A stretch of 27,554 bases of DNA from contig QZLH01001270.1 of assembly GCA_003833135.1 (NCBI GenBank), positions 4,770 to 32,323 of the forward strand. The letters are read 5' to 3'. Origin of the DNA: Oehlia diaphana (Eukaryota; Glomeromycota; Glomeromycetes; Glomerales; Glomeraceae). The position numbers were made by a program, and so were the translations under genes. Shown in pieces: positions 10,098-22,421 of the stretch. Every line of letters starts with the position of its first letter. Position 1 is the first letter of the stretch. The notes under the pieces were generated by a model, which saw only the letters and a program-made list of their open reading frames with translations, was not told where the DNA came from and did no database searches.

Positions 10098-10521
10098 TTA
10101 ACAACACGCTTCACAGCAACAACATAAACAAGCACCAAGAGCACTAAATAAAAAAAAGAATTTTTCAGTAAATTTTACTAAAAATTTATATTACAAAAGA
10201 AAAAAAAAAAAAAGGTCGATGCTTACATTCCTAAACATAACTTATCCTCTTTTTTTTCGGGCGCTTGTTGAACTACTACAGTTTGAGGTGGAGGTGTGGG
10301 ATAATATCCTGATAACAAAATAAAATACAAAATAAATTTATTTGAATTTTTAATTTCAACATTTTAATAACGAGAAAAGTCGAGATCTTACCTCCTTGTT
10401 GCATTGGTGGTTGTGGACTATAATAACCAGAGTTTTGTGATGGATATCCTTGAGGTGGATATCCTTGAGGTGGATATTGTGGTGGTGGGTATTGTCCTCC
10501 TGGATATCCTTTATCGGCCAT
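10098..10521 (-). CDS. Small cysteine-rich transmembrane (CYSTM) protein
   Basis: Three exons: 10521-10392, 10308-10227 and 10143-10098, giving 85 aa. The N-terminal half is rich in Pro, Tyr, Gly and Gln with repeated GYPPQ units. A linker with APEKKEDK follows, and the protein ends LGIALGACLCCCCEACC. This Pro/Tyr-rich N-terminus with a terminal cysteine-rich hydrophobic module is typical of CYSTM proteins, tail-anchored membrane proteins widespread in fungi and plants and linked to stress tolerance. The C-terminal cluster holds seven cysteines, so palmitoylation or metal binding is plausible but not shown. The start codon is preceded by an A-rich leader made of an ATTTT repeat. It converges with LDH, 191 bases apart. 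Confidence 0.85.
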
Positions 10522-10550
10522 ATTTATTTTATTTTATTTTATTTTATTTT
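10522..10550. repeat. ATTTT pentanucleotide microsatellite
   Basis: Five to six ATTTT units stand directly upstream of the CYSTM start codon, so that on the coding strand the leader is a run of AAAAT units. Length changes here would alter the leader of the CYSTM mRNA. Confidence 0.7.
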
Positions 10551-12088
10551 AAAAGAAAAGAGATTTTTTTTTTTCAGTTTGGTGTGTCAGTATATATATT
10601 TTTTTTAAAAAAATATGATTTTTGGTGTGTCAAAATATGTATATTTTAAAAGAAATATTTGGCTTTGCTTAAATTGACAAAAGGCTAACTTGAATATTTA
10701 TAGAATTGTAAACAAAGAAACTTCGATGTATCAAAACTTGTCCATTTAAATTGTTTGAAGGCGTATAAATTAAATAGAATTTTCTCTTATTAAGTTTAGT
10801 TAGGATTTTATCTTATTGTATAATATAATTATCCTAATTAGTGTTTCGGATAATTTCCTTTATTGATTATTTAATTCAAGAAAGATTACTTGTTTATATA
10901 AATCATGAGCTAATTTGAAATTTCCTGGATTTCTATCAATATGACCAATAAAAGGGGTTTTGTGTCACATAATTTAAATTCTTGGCCTCTATTCCTTGCC
11001 TTTTATGGGTATGTATTCACGATAAAAAATTATGATAGAATACAGCGATTTTCTAGATTTTCTAAGTAAAGAAAACGACGATTTTTCTTGGCAACACTAT
11101 TTCGGTCCTGCCAAGAAAGCTATAAATATCATCGAATCTTGGCGATTTGCATTTCATTTCCAAATTCCGACTCAATTGATCCTTAAAACAACGCGCTTTT
11201 TTCTTTTTGACTAAATATTTAGAATTAGGGGACAACTCAGGGGTACACAAACCACATGGATCACTAAAGCCATATACAATTTACAACTATTTACCATAAT
11301 AGTATAATAGTCATCATCGTGCAAAAATGATGATACTGTCATACTTGTCATACTGGAAGACTATACATTGTATACATTGTTGAATTTTATTTGCCGTCGC
11401 GTTTCATATTCAAGTCAAACCGTTTGATTTCATCAACAATAGAAAGACTTTGTGAATCAATATTATTGTCATTGTTATTGTAACTTCTGAATCGTTCTCT
11501 GACTGAATTGATTTTTTTTTTTGTTTTTATTTATTGGATCTTTTGATGCACAATAAAGGAAGAAAACGCCATTTTTAAACGTTTTAAACGTTTGAAATAA
11601 AAATATTTATAATTTTTTTTTGTTAGAGTTTCAAAAAAAAAAAAGTAATTTCACCTTTCTATTATAAAAGTAGCAAAACAAATAAACAAAGAACAAAATA
11701 ACAAGTGGTCCAATTTGGATAAAAAAACTTCACTTATATAGAGCAATTTTAAGTCTTGAATTAGCTGCCGGCTTTCTGTGTGTACTGAAAAAAAAACTGA
11801 AAATTTGCGAATTTTTCGTGACTTAATCTTGAGTTATCCCCCTGTTTATTTATCTATCACCTAGCTATAAATACAAATATCACCCGATCCTATTCCAAAT
11901 GACGTTAATATTGTGAGAATATTTTTAGAAGGTTGTTTAAAAAAATTTTATTATTGAAATTTTTATACAATGTAGAGAAATATGCTTGTATTTGGCACTT
12001 TTATATGCATTGTTTTGTTTTTTATGGCTGAAAAGCCGGTGTAAAAGAAGTAATAAAATACCCTATATATAAAAATCTATGTAAATTA
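10551..12088. other. Intergenic region between CYSTM and Doa10
   Basis: About 1.5 kb, AT-rich. It contains a short direct repeat, GGTGTGTCA at 10581 and 10624 with similar AT-rich tails. A TATAAATA on the minus strand at 10702-10695 is 174 bases before the CYSTM start and may be its promoter. A plus-strand TATAAATA at 11866-11873 precedes a 20-codon hydrophobic frame at 11982-12044 (MLVFGTFICIVLFF...). The open frame at 11032-11214 and its shadow have no protein signature and are not called. Confidence 0.45.
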
Positions 12089-15000
12089 TTATTGTACTCT
12101 TATTATATCATTATTTGTATTTCCACGTTGTTCATTCGGTTCAATATTATGTAATCTACGCCCTATCAAGTATTCTTCATCCCGAACAGCTTGCATCCAA
12201 CTATTTACTAATTGTCCCATTTGTCGTTGAACGCGATAACCAAGTATCAATGCTAAAAACACCGGGTAGATATATCGAATTATTAGAGCTATACTATTTG
12301 CATTGGTAATGCCTATTAGTATCGAATGCGAGATGAGAAAATAAAGTCTATATTAGTATAAATTGATTACGTAAATGATGATAAAAGATATAATCATACC
12401 AAATGTGGATATTATCACCCAAGCTGTCAATGCTGGAAGAATTACGGCCGCTAACGCTGAACCTCCTATCGGGAAAATAAACACTGTTGTCGCCAATTGG
12501 ACGTTCAAATGTTTAATTCCTCTTCCGGTTATCTAATAAAAATATAAATTAAATCATTATAAAAATTCATGTAGTTACCAAACATAATCATTATAATTAT
12601 CATTTAATATATCTTATCTTACTTCGTTAATAGCTCTACTGTATACATTATCAGGTAACATAAAAACAATTCGATATGCGATTTTCATATAAACGATACC
12701 TAACGCCCAATCCTATTTTTAAATAATAAATCAGATGATATATTATTATTCAAATATGTATTCAAAGAGAAGTAATAGTTACCTGTAAAAAAGATATGAC
12801 TGGTATGTCGGTGGTAGGTTTTTTCCATGGTAAAATAATGTATAATTCGATAACTAATGACAGGAGGAATGGGATTACCATTCCAAAAAATAGAACAAGG
12901 TACAAAATTTTTGCAACCACAATTATCCCTTGCAACATCTTCTGTCTAACCATAACCCAATCGATATTGCGATCTTGCCTCTCGGCAATCGCTTGAATTT
13001 TATTCGTAATCCATTCAATGGCAACGTAATGTGCCCACAATACATAAAGTCCCACTGTAAATGTATATAAATCGTGGACAGCACGTTGATGATGTAAGAT
13101 AGATTTAAAGATGTAACGTCCAGTTAAGACTTTAAAATTTAATGGATTCGTTAGTTTAAATATGTTCATCACAAATTTAACAAAAAAGATAAATATATTT
13201 ACGTGGCAAGACGGTTACTGAACAACAAAATAAAGAACCACAGAACCACATAAGGAATAAAAATATTATTACTCTTGCTTTAAAATTTGGAGGAATATAA
13301 ACAACTGTATAGTTAAGTTGATCATCTTGTCCAACCGGTACTTCTCCGGGATTTTTTAATGTGCCATCCTCATTCACAGGTATTAACATTCTCCGGCCTG
13401 GTACAACTGTTATACCGTCATAACTAGGTGCACGAACAAGTCCGCCATCTGTACCTTCCTCATCATAATGACGACCTCCAAACATGAAAGATGTCAACCG
13501 TAAAAAACGTGAGGTAACTTTCCACCAATTCTCAAATAATTTACGGAATAGACGTTTCGGCTTGGCCCAAGTGACAGTTACAGGAACGACTATGTGAAAT
13601 ACGAGAAGATCAGCAGGAAAATCAGAGATTGGTTCCCTAGACAAAGGAAGGTAAAGAATTAAAAAAAAAAATTCCCGACTAGCGTGCACATATAAATCAA
13701 ATATATTACATACATGAATGGTAATTGCAATGGTAATATTCCATCAAAACAATAACGAAGGAAATAAATAACACTTCCTAAGCCGAAAACAATCATTGCA
13801 CTATACATAATACCACTTGCGCCAATTTTTTTGAGTTGGGTCCAAACAGGTCTATCTAGAATTTCTTTTATAGGATGAAATTGTGGATCATTCGGATCAC
13901 GAATAAACCACATAACGCCATTTCGTACAATTTCTCGACACAGAGATACAAACACCGCGAAATGGAACATAAATGCGGTACCAGTAAACCAATGAAGAAA
14001 AGTTGATGTAATGGGAGATTCAAGATAAAATTCCAGACGGGTTGATGGTGTTGCTTCCGCAAATAATGGCAACGTAGAGAGATCCAATAATATACCACAT
14101 ATAATCGGAAAAATAACCAATTCAATTGCGACAAAGAAAGCGACCTAAATAAGAATAAGAATAAGATTATTAATAAAATTTTCACATAATGTAACAAACT
14201 AAACTTAACATACCTTTAGAACTATGCCTTGTTGACGTAATCCTTCTTGAACAGCTCGACCAACAGTAGCACCGTATGCGTTCCTCGTTTTTGCCAAATA
14301 ATAAGCACACAAAAAAATGATAACTGTATATCCACAAAGGATACATACAATCTTATCCGTAGGTGTATTACCGTAAGCGAAACCATTCCACCGATCGATT
14401 ATTTTAACAAGCCACGTTAAATTTTGTGCTTTTAGAAATTCAGAAAAATTGTTAACACTACTAATGGTTGAGTTTGCGATAATTTCTGATTCTGGGGGGT
14501 CTATTTTAGCAACGATGGCAGCAGCATATCCCAAAAGATCTTCCGTTTTATCAGAAACATCTTGCACATAATGCATCAATACTGAATTTACGAACATTGG
14601 CGAAATTTGAGGGCTAGTAGCGTTCCATCCAGACTTTAATAATGGAAATACAAGTGACCATAACCAAGGAATACCAGTATCAAGGACGAGATCTACTAAA
14701 GGGTCCGTCAATTTTCGTAATAGTTTCAACGGGAGTTGTATAACATTCAAGGGTTTAATCTAAAAAGCATAATGTAAACATTAGATAATCAGAATATTTT
14801 AATTGAAAACTTAATATAAATATAAAAAAGTGCATCAAAGTACCAATAAAACAGTTTTTCCGACGATAAATGGGACCCAAATAGAACCGGCCAAACATAA
14901 TGCAATCAAAACTATCATCAACGCAGAGTTTTGAGCTAACATCCATAAAGATCCTCTCATGCCAATAGCTTCCAATACACCTTCAAGATCTTCATTAGCA

Positions 15001-17658
15001 ACATTTTCTTCATCCTCATCATCTGCTTCTATAAATCCTTGGTCGACGGCAGGAGGTTCGATTGCCTCATTAAAAAGGGGTGCAGGCATAGGCAAAACTG
15101 GAGCATCAGCAACCTCTGCATTGGGTTCCCTCACTAATTAAGATCATAAAAAATTAATAAATAATTTCATTATCGAAAGTATGATAAATAATTTGTAATG
15201 TTTATAACATTTTACCATTTAATTCTCCAGCAGGCTCCTCTTCATTTTCATCATCATCGAGAGGATTATCATTATCATCTGAATCATTTTCTTCGCCTTC
15301 ATCCTCCTCATCATCAATGCCTTCATCTTCTTCAATATCATCTATTTCATCAAAATCCGATGAATCATCATCATCATTCTTTCCAAAATTATCATTGTAA
15401 CCTTGTAAATTAGTATTATTAGAGTTACGGTGCGAATCATCAGCAAAATAAACAGTATTTGTTATTAATTTTGATGGACTGTAAGTGTTATTGATATCTC
15501 GTGGGTATTTTTCTTGTAAATTTATGTCTTCGCTTTCCTCGTCACTATCTGATACTTCAGGTGTTACATCATAATCGGCATTGTTATCACCTAATTGTTC
15601 TTTCTTTGAAGAAATTTCAGAATAATCAACATTCATAAAAGAACCACCAAGAGATAGATCATCAAGATCATCTTGTGTCGATTGTCCTATTGTATTGGAA
15701 GATGATGCAGGATGCGCCCTCACTTTCCCGATAGGACGGATTCTTCTATCTCCTATTAAGGTAGGAATAAATTTATCTGAAGATTGCCCTTGTTGAGCTG
15801 TAACACCTGCAACGCCTGATGAGGATGAAGAGGATGATGATACAGAAGAGCTGAAATAATCATCTTTATCTTTATCAATGACAGAATTGTCGACCTTGAA
15901 TTGTGAAGGATTCGAGTCTTTTATAACTACGTTTTGTGATATTTGTGAGGATGAAGTATCGCCTAATTCCGAGAAAATCATTAAAGAATCATTCGATTCA
16001 ATACTTTTCCCTTTAAAATCTTTACTTGCATCACCCATAAGAGCTTGAATCGACATCTTAGAGTCATCTACATATGGAACATACATAGAAGGCTTTTGAT
16101 TGTCCATGTTAACATTTGTTTCTGAAAGTAAAGATGAATTATCTTTTTCGTAAGTAATGTCCTCATTCCCTAATTTGACGTCTAGTCTATTTTCAAATGG
16201 TATAATGTTCGATTCAATTTGAGTATTAATGTAATCTGTTATTAATTGTTGATTCATGTTTTCTTCTTGATGTTGATCATTAACTTCATTAAGTTCTACA
16301 TTATCTCTAAGAAGATTTTGTTGTAATGGTTCAGGGACTGGATCTTGCTGCAAAACTTGATCAGCCGGGGGATGCGGCTCTGGCTGAATTAATGGTAGAC
16401 GATGTCCATTTTGGAAAATAAATGCTCCTTCATTGAAGTTTGCTACGGCGGGAACAACAGGAATTTGAGGTTCTTCAGGTATTTGTTCAACTACCGGAAA
16501 CATAATCCCATTGTTAATAACATTTCCTTCATTTGCAGGCCCATCATTTACTTGATCATTGACATTATTGTTATCATTTGCAGCTGGTGTGTTCTGAACT
16601 ATCCACTCTCTTAATAAGAATGCAGCCACAAAAACTATAACAACAACACATGTAATGATTTGACCTTCAAACGTGTCTGATAATACTTTGCTATAATAAT
16701 GTTGGAATAATAATTATTATTTAGCCTGATTAAAATAATTGTTGATATTGTAATATAGAACTAACCTGGCTAAATCACCATAGTATTCCACAAATTTTAC
16801 TGCATCCGGAGGTACATACCAAACGAATCCTTTAAGCAGTCCCAAATATATTATACTAAGACCACTCTTTTCACCAGATTCTATATTGTCATCTGAAATT
16901 CTATTGGGAATCTTTTGTCCGTTGATAAAAAAAGCGATACTCTCACCGCTCCAGTAATAAAACCTCCATATCCATACAGTAGCCCAAGGTAATGCTATTA
17001 ACCATACAATTCCTACAAGAAGTGCACGAAACCATATTTGAACGAGTCCATAAAGGCGCCGTATACCGCGTCGAAGGAATAATACAATGGGGATAGTATC
17101 TGGCATACTTGGATCATAAACTAAGAATTGGAATTAATAATATTAAAATAGTTATCCTCGATTTTTTTTAATATGTTTACTATAATAAATAATACATACT
17201 TGGTGTGAACGAAAAAGGATATTTGCACACTTCACAATATCTATTAAAGCAATTTGTATAAGTAATTCAAACTAGTATGTTCTAAAAAAGTTAAAATAAA
17301 AATGCATACTTTTTCTTGCTATGTCTTAGCCATTCTGTCAAACTGTTTAAGACAAAATAGAAATCGTAAGACAAAATAACGATCAAGAAATTATTTTATC
17401 AAATATATTTTTTAAAGTAATAACATTACCAATCTTGGTGAACAAATCTAATACTACCAGAGCATTTACAAGGATGGTATAATGGTTGGTCTTCAGTGCC
17501 TTCACTACGGCAAACACGACAAACATCTAAATAAAAAATAATTAACGTAAAATGTATTGTAAACGTAGATCTGGAATCTCGCCTCACAAAAAAGTTATTT
17601 ATCCTTGATCACGACTGAAATCACTTAGACAAAATCTACTACCTTCGTCTTCGACCAT
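12089..17658 (-). CDS. DOA10: Doa10/TEB4 (MARCH6) ER membrane RING-CH E3 ubiquitin ligase
   Basis: Fourteen exons: 17658-17643, 17526-17430, 17342-17310, 17240-17200, 17120-16766, 16690-15216, 15133-14844, 14759-14214, 14144-13714, 13636-13203, 13129-12783, 12712-12623, 12532-12400 and 12312-12089. All joins are in frame and give 1498 aa. The RING-CH (residues 8-54) has C8, C11, C25, C27, H35, C38, C51 and C54, and reads VCRVCRSEG...HPCKCSGSI. The conserved FTPIY segment follows, then many membrane segments. Diagnostic regions include [46 protein letters not shown] and a C-terminal [14 protein letters not shown]. Doa10 ubiquitinates misfolded membrane and soluble proteins at the ER and inner nuclear membrane. 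Residues about 200-690 are a disordered Asp/Glu/Ser/Asn-rich insert. Human MARCH6 is 910 aa and yeast Doa10 1319. Confidence 0.95.
15216..16690 (-). other. Giant acidic disordered exon of Doa10
   Basis: This single exon of 1475 bases encodes residues about 176-667 of the ligase. After one membrane segment ([15 protein letters not shown]) and the REW motif it is hydrophilic and low in complexity: an Asn/Gln/Pro-rich start, a run of serines ([12 protein letters not shown]), then an Asp/Glu-rich end such as [19 protein letters not shown]. It faces the cytosol if the usual Doa10 topology holds. The open reading frame is intact, so it is translated sequence and not an intron. Confidence 0.8.
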
Positions 17659-19162
17659 TGCTCGCTTTTTTAATTAAAATAATCGTCACTAAGCTAAAAA
17701 AGTTTCGAAAGCAAAAAAACGAACGTTAAAAAAAATAGCAGAGATACGATGGCTGCTTAATTTGTAATGTTCGATAAATTTTCGAACTGTTTATTGCTTA
17801 TATTATTAACAATTGTATGGTCCTGTGACTTATTCGTATACATGATCGCATTGACGTAATTTTTTCATTTTCAAATGTTGTTTTGCTTACTAAAGCTTTG
17901 ATAACAAAATTCTACGTGAAAAAGTATTAGTCGTGTAGTCGAGTATAATTTTTTTCAATATCTAATTTTTTTACTGCAGAATTTTTTCAATTATCTGATT
18001 GTCTTTGTAATTGAGCAGTTTATTATAAAGTATTTGTTTTAAAACTTTCGATTCTTTATTTCAGTTTTAATGCTTTTTAATTTGATTTCAGCTTGAATAT
18101 TTCTTATTTCTTTCCTTACCAAAATTAATTATTTTTACTATGCATTAGAGCACAGAATTGTATTATTTACTTTGTTAATAATACTCCAGAAAAAAAGATT
18201 AATAGCGGCACAATCACGTGTTATTAGTACCACTACCAAAACTCGAAACCACTGATTAATCAAGCAATTTCTTTTCTAATGATTATTTTTTTTTTTACTG
18301 TTTGTAAAATGATATTTTTGGTGAGCTATTAAAAATCTTTCTGGCACAATTTAATAAGATTTTGGGAAATATTTAAAATAACAAATATAATGTGTTATTA
18401 GAACCCGCTAATAAATGATTAATTTACATGTAAATAGAAACATAATTATGTATATATTATACTTATTAAAAAATTTGCATTATTCCTTAAATAAAACTTA
18501 CTACATCTTTGATTCATATAATTTTGAATACAATTTGAAACTAAATTTAATTCTGTCATTACCTTGGGCTTTGATTTTGTTTTTCAATTAAGATATTTTA
18601 CCAAATAAAATCGAAATTAAAAATCGTTGGTCCACTTCCCAATCTTTATTAATAAATTTGTTAGTCAATCAAATTATATACCAAAATCACGTGATGTGTC
18701 ATTATGAATTCCAAGGAAACTTTTAAATATAAAGGTATAAGTATTTTAATTCAACTGAGCAAACAATATGCTTTGAAAAAAGATGAACAGTGGCTTTAAA
18801 ATTATATAAAAATATTAAAGAAATTATTTATGATGAGAATCCGAAGGGTATAATTCGTGTCATCCTATAGAATTATTATATATGCAAATTTAATGATGTT
18901 ATAAATTCATAAAAATAAGCTGTAATTCATCCTTCATTTGCCAAAAGTGACCTTAAAAGATTAACATCTACTCATGATCGTTCCATTTATCACTCCCTAT
19001 ATAATTCACTCCAGCGATTTGACTTAACCATAACAAACAGATGTATTGTTTGGGTATATTGAGTATTTACTATTACCAAGTATTCTCTAAAAATTATTGT
19101 AAAATTGATAAAAATAAAAAAATGACACAAGTTACTAGTATATATACAATTTTTCACATAGC
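17659..19162. other. Upstream region of Doa10, no gene seen
   Basis: 1.5 kb of AT-rich spacer. The first few hundred bases must hold the Doa10 promoter, though no TATA box stands out. Two CACGTG palindromes occur (near 18216 and 18691). No open frame has protein-like composition. Confidence 0.45.
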
Positions 19163-20965
19163 TTACATTTGAGTAAGCACTCTTACAAGCCTCTCTGCTG
19201 GTGTATTACTAGAACCATTTTCACGAATAAATGGATTGGATTCAATATTTATTTCAGTATGTGATTCTTTTAAAATATCGGAATTGGCCAATTGACAATA
19301 TTTAACCCTCTACATTGTTTTATCGCCTTTTGAAATTTGAACTTGCCACCATCTTTTATTTTTAAGATCATCTTTATTTTACCACATCTGATACTAGCAG
19401 AACCAGCGCCGTGCTCACTAAATGACATTGAAACTAAAAAATACTGGAAAGCATTTTTTTTTTTGTAAAACAATTTTATTTCAATGCAGCCTTAGGATCT
19501 GCTCAATTTTCAACATCAAAATGTGTATGCAATTCCCTCTTCTATGGTTGCGGGATATCCAATTGGAACCAAGGAATGTTTAACATCTTTATTATTAGTA
19601 TCCCTTATAAATATAGCTACGGTTTGATAAAGCTGATTTAAGTTTATGGCATCATCTTTTACTTTTTGCAGTTTGGAGCAGTCTACCACGAAATAAACTG
19701 GGCCATGTCCAATTGGGTCCTGTGATGCTTTTTCTTGCCGAAGTTCAAACTTGCCCTCGTATAGATTTACTTGGTATCAAGATATGATTCATTTCCACTG
19801 ATTGAAAAGGACTTGAGACGGACATTCAGTTGGTCATAAGATGTTTAAGTGCTTCTGAGAAGAATCGTCTTCCACGAGAGCACTGATAACGAAGGATCGT
19901 CTGTTTTGCCAAATCTGAGAAGACTTTGGAGGAATCTCTAGTCTAGCTACCCTATCTACTTCTTCGTTCTAGAGTGAACTTAATAACTCTGAAACTGATT
20001 TGTAGATTTTTTTTCTCGATAGTTTTAGGTATAAAAGATATAATGCTTCGGTTGTTTGTCTTGCTACACGTTCTTATAGCATCCTTACATTTGTAGTATA
20101 CCCTCGATGGCCGCCTTGGAATCTACGTATATTATCGCGTGGTAACACTAATAATGCTGAAGGTATAAGCCAATTATGTACATAACCTACGCAGTAATAA
20201 TAGTTGCTGTTCAACGTTTCCATTATTGCAGTTGCATTTCCATGTGGTGGAAGTTCTTGATGGCCCATCCGTGGAAATATCAATGCAATTCATTTCTGTG
20301 TAAGCTTCATTAATTTGTTTGTATAATTCTGTGTTGAGTCATGTTTAAGATGTCTGAAATTAGTTCTGATATTGAGAAGACTTGGGCCATCGGGTTGCGT
20401 GAAAGTCATGATCGTTGAAGATATCCCTTACGGTTCTTATATCATCAGGTGTCTGGTCGTTTTTATCACATATATAAATAGGTGCAGTCATTTTGATATG
20501 ACTTGTAAGTCAAATCTGTTGGTAATGAAAATGCAACTACTATGGGTACAATTAATAACCCGGCTATTCAGATGGCATCTGTTGAACTAAAATTCTCGGA
20601 AGTTATTTTTTGTATTCCTGTCATTTTTACCGTAAACAGATTCTTGTTTCCTATTATCGTTACTTGAGATCGCGACTTTCAGTTTAGGTGCTCGAGGATT
20701 ATACAAGCTTCATCTGTAGAATATTGCGTAGAATCTGTTATTTCTATGTATATGTAGTTAATAGGAATTGATCCATCTAGTCAATTATGTGAATCATTCT
20801 GGAATTTTTCCTTCCATTTCATGCGTTGATCGTAACGCCAAGTGATTGTGGCTTGCCCATCGCTTATCAGGAATTGTAATACTCGTTTAAGGCCATGATT
20901 TTTTATGGCAATTTGTTGATTGTAAATAAATCTCTGATGATAGGACATTATAGGGAAAGTCCAAT
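19163..20965 (-). pseudogene. Decayed protein-coding remnant(s), family not recognised
   Basis: Several protein-like stretches on the minus strand are split by stops and frameshifts. 19309-19163 reads LANSDILKESHTEINIES and ends VRVLTQM-stop. 19473-19270 contains FSEHGAGSASIRCGKIKM. 19776-19516 runs 86 codons and contains DPIGHGPVYFVVDCSKLQKV. 20283-20074 contains MGHQELPPHGNATAIME. About 20930-20780 contains GLKRVLQFLISDGQATITWR. Codon use and complexity differ from the surrounding AT-rich spacer, so these were coding. GHGPVYFVVD loosely recalls motif I of CRN/PD-(D/E)XK proteins (G-x-G-P-V-D-Y), but no catalytic E-x-K is evident. The pieces may belong to one gene or to nested elements. Confidence 0.4.
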
Positions 20966-20973
20966 ATCGTGAA

Positions 20974-21585
20974 TCATAGGTTGAAATCAGTAAAGTAATC
21001 TTTCGCTTTTCTCAAAACTTCGTATGCGTGATGGCATCGTGCACGAGGAAAAGTTTGGTCATGTTTTATCTCTCCAGATTGTGATTTCCTATGGTATGTG
21101 GCTTGGAGTGGCCTAATGTCTACTGAAATGTCTATGACGTTTTGTGCTTCCATCTTATTTTTAGATATCCATGTGTCATCTGCGTGCACCGAAGCGGCTG
21201 TGCGTAATGATAGTGTCAAAGATTTATTATTGAAGATATTCGTCGATAAATTTATTTCGTTTCATATTCAGAATTAGTGTTGTTTTGTAAAAGATCCCCA
21301 TATCAAGGAGGATATTGTCTCACCCTGATCAATTCCGCCTTCAATAATCTTCATAGATCTCTTTTAAAATTATCAATAATAAATTCTAATGGCGTTGGTC
21401 AGGATTTTGATCCACTTTTAAAGTATGTTCCAGGGGAAATCATACCCACACTATCGTCATATCTTGCAAGACCAATCTATAAGTTTTCAATTGCTCGCGT
21501 GCTTCCCCCATTATGTTGCTGAGGAAATCAATGGAACTTGTGTGGATTCACCTGGCAGACCTGCAAAATTTGATCTTCTAAGATG
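20974..21585 (-). pseudogene. LINE-type reverse transcriptase relic
   Basis: Reading down the minus strand through changing frames, the order of RT motifs is preserved. NFAGLPGESTQVP lies at about 21570, then RLVLQDM (about 21475-21455, motif A region, with the catalytic segment degraded), PLEHTLK, then GGIDQGETISSLIW (about 21335-21305, motif B), and AASVHADDTWISKNKMEAQN (about 21200-21140, motif C, HADD in place of YADD). The spacing between motifs B and C is about 50 residues, normal for LINE elements. At least three frame changes and several stops show it is dead. The same motif string is common in LINE elements of Rhizophagus-like genomes, from recall only. Downstream the 81-residue open frame ends at 20974. 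Confidence 0.75.
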
Positions 21586-22200
21586 TGATACTGATCCTTG
21601 TATATTCAATTATGGGATGGGTCATCATCAGGTAATATTCACCTTTCATCCGTCTTATATTCCTTCTTGGCTTTGGTTGAGCCACAACTGGTGCTGGTGG
21701 TCTCGGTACTGGCCGTTGAGCTTTGTCGTCATTTTAAGATTATAACTTCAAACACAAATTTTAACATAAGATATAATTGTGCCAGTTCCCATTTATAATT
21801 CACCATTCCTGTTCTGTTATGTCCATCAATCACATATTTTCCTTGATATCATTACTTGGTGTATAGATGGATTTTCATCTTTCGGGAAGGTCGTTGAATT
21901 TATGGCCCCTAGTTCTGAAGATCCGTTTAAACGTTCTGGTAGCTTCGTTTTTGACTTCCTCTACCGTCCGTTAATCATATATTTGTATTTTATAACATCT
22001 ATGAATTACGTAATTATTTACGTATTATGTCTATCTCGAAATGCTGTTAATCATTTTCGTTGGTCTTCTAGTATCATTGTATTTCGGCTTTCTCTCGTAC
22101 TCTCCTTATGTGTAATGCTCTGCAAAAAAAACCAACTCTCATTTTCTGACGATCTTGTTATCTAAATAATATAATAAACATCTCAGGTGTTACAGTATAT
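21586..22200 (-). pseudogene. Degraded upstream part of the LINE or adjacent element
   Basis: Minus-strand translation gives broken but protein-like pieces, for example EEVKNEATRTFKRIFRTRGH and a basic, proline-rich RPVPRPPAPVVAQPKPRRN just before the reverse-transcriptase motifs. Such a region could be the N-terminal part of the LINE open reading frame. The open frames on the plus strand (21277-22165) have aromatic-rich, membrane-like composition typical of antisense shadows and are not called as genes. Confidence 0.35.
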
Positions 22201-22298
22201 GACCATAATTGTCATATAAGTTTTAAATATCCTCCATTAATAATAAAAGCTCGCGTAATAGAGGGGGTATAAGGGTCAACCCTCTGAAATTTGTATCA

Positions 22299-22421
22299 TG
22301 ACAGCTGCTCGAGTAACATCAACAACTATTGAACAACTACTTCCATACGCGACTATGCCTAGTACGAGTTTTGAGGAAACAGCTATTCAAGAAACAACCT
22401 CTCAAGTATCAACACTTAACT
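22299..22421 (+). pseudogene. Partial duplicate of the SWIM-gene 5' end
   Basis: A 40-residue open frame begins MTAARVTSTTIEQLLPYATM and stops at 22419-22421. Its IEQLLPYATMPSTSFEE section aligns with the translated upstream part and first exon of the SWIM gene (VIEQLPPDVAMASTSSTQ) about 200 bases downstream. The copy ends where the SWIM gene continues with its Lys-rich segment. It is a truncated tandem duplicate, or a rearranged 5' end of the same gene. Confidence 0.5.

Noticed and set aside
11032..11250. Overlapping open frames on both strands (60 and 62 codons)
   Set aside because: Neither has a recognisable motif, upstream promoter context or exon partner.
15198..15413. Histidine-rich plus-strand frame
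   Set aside because: It is the antisense of the Asp/Glu-rich Doa10 insert; acidic GAT/GAA codons read as His/Phe/Ser on the other strand.
21277..22165. Series of plus-strand frames of 66 to 128 codons, some membrane-like
   Set aside because: The reverse-transcriptase motifs are on the minus strand, and the plus frames overlap one another without a consistent protein signature.
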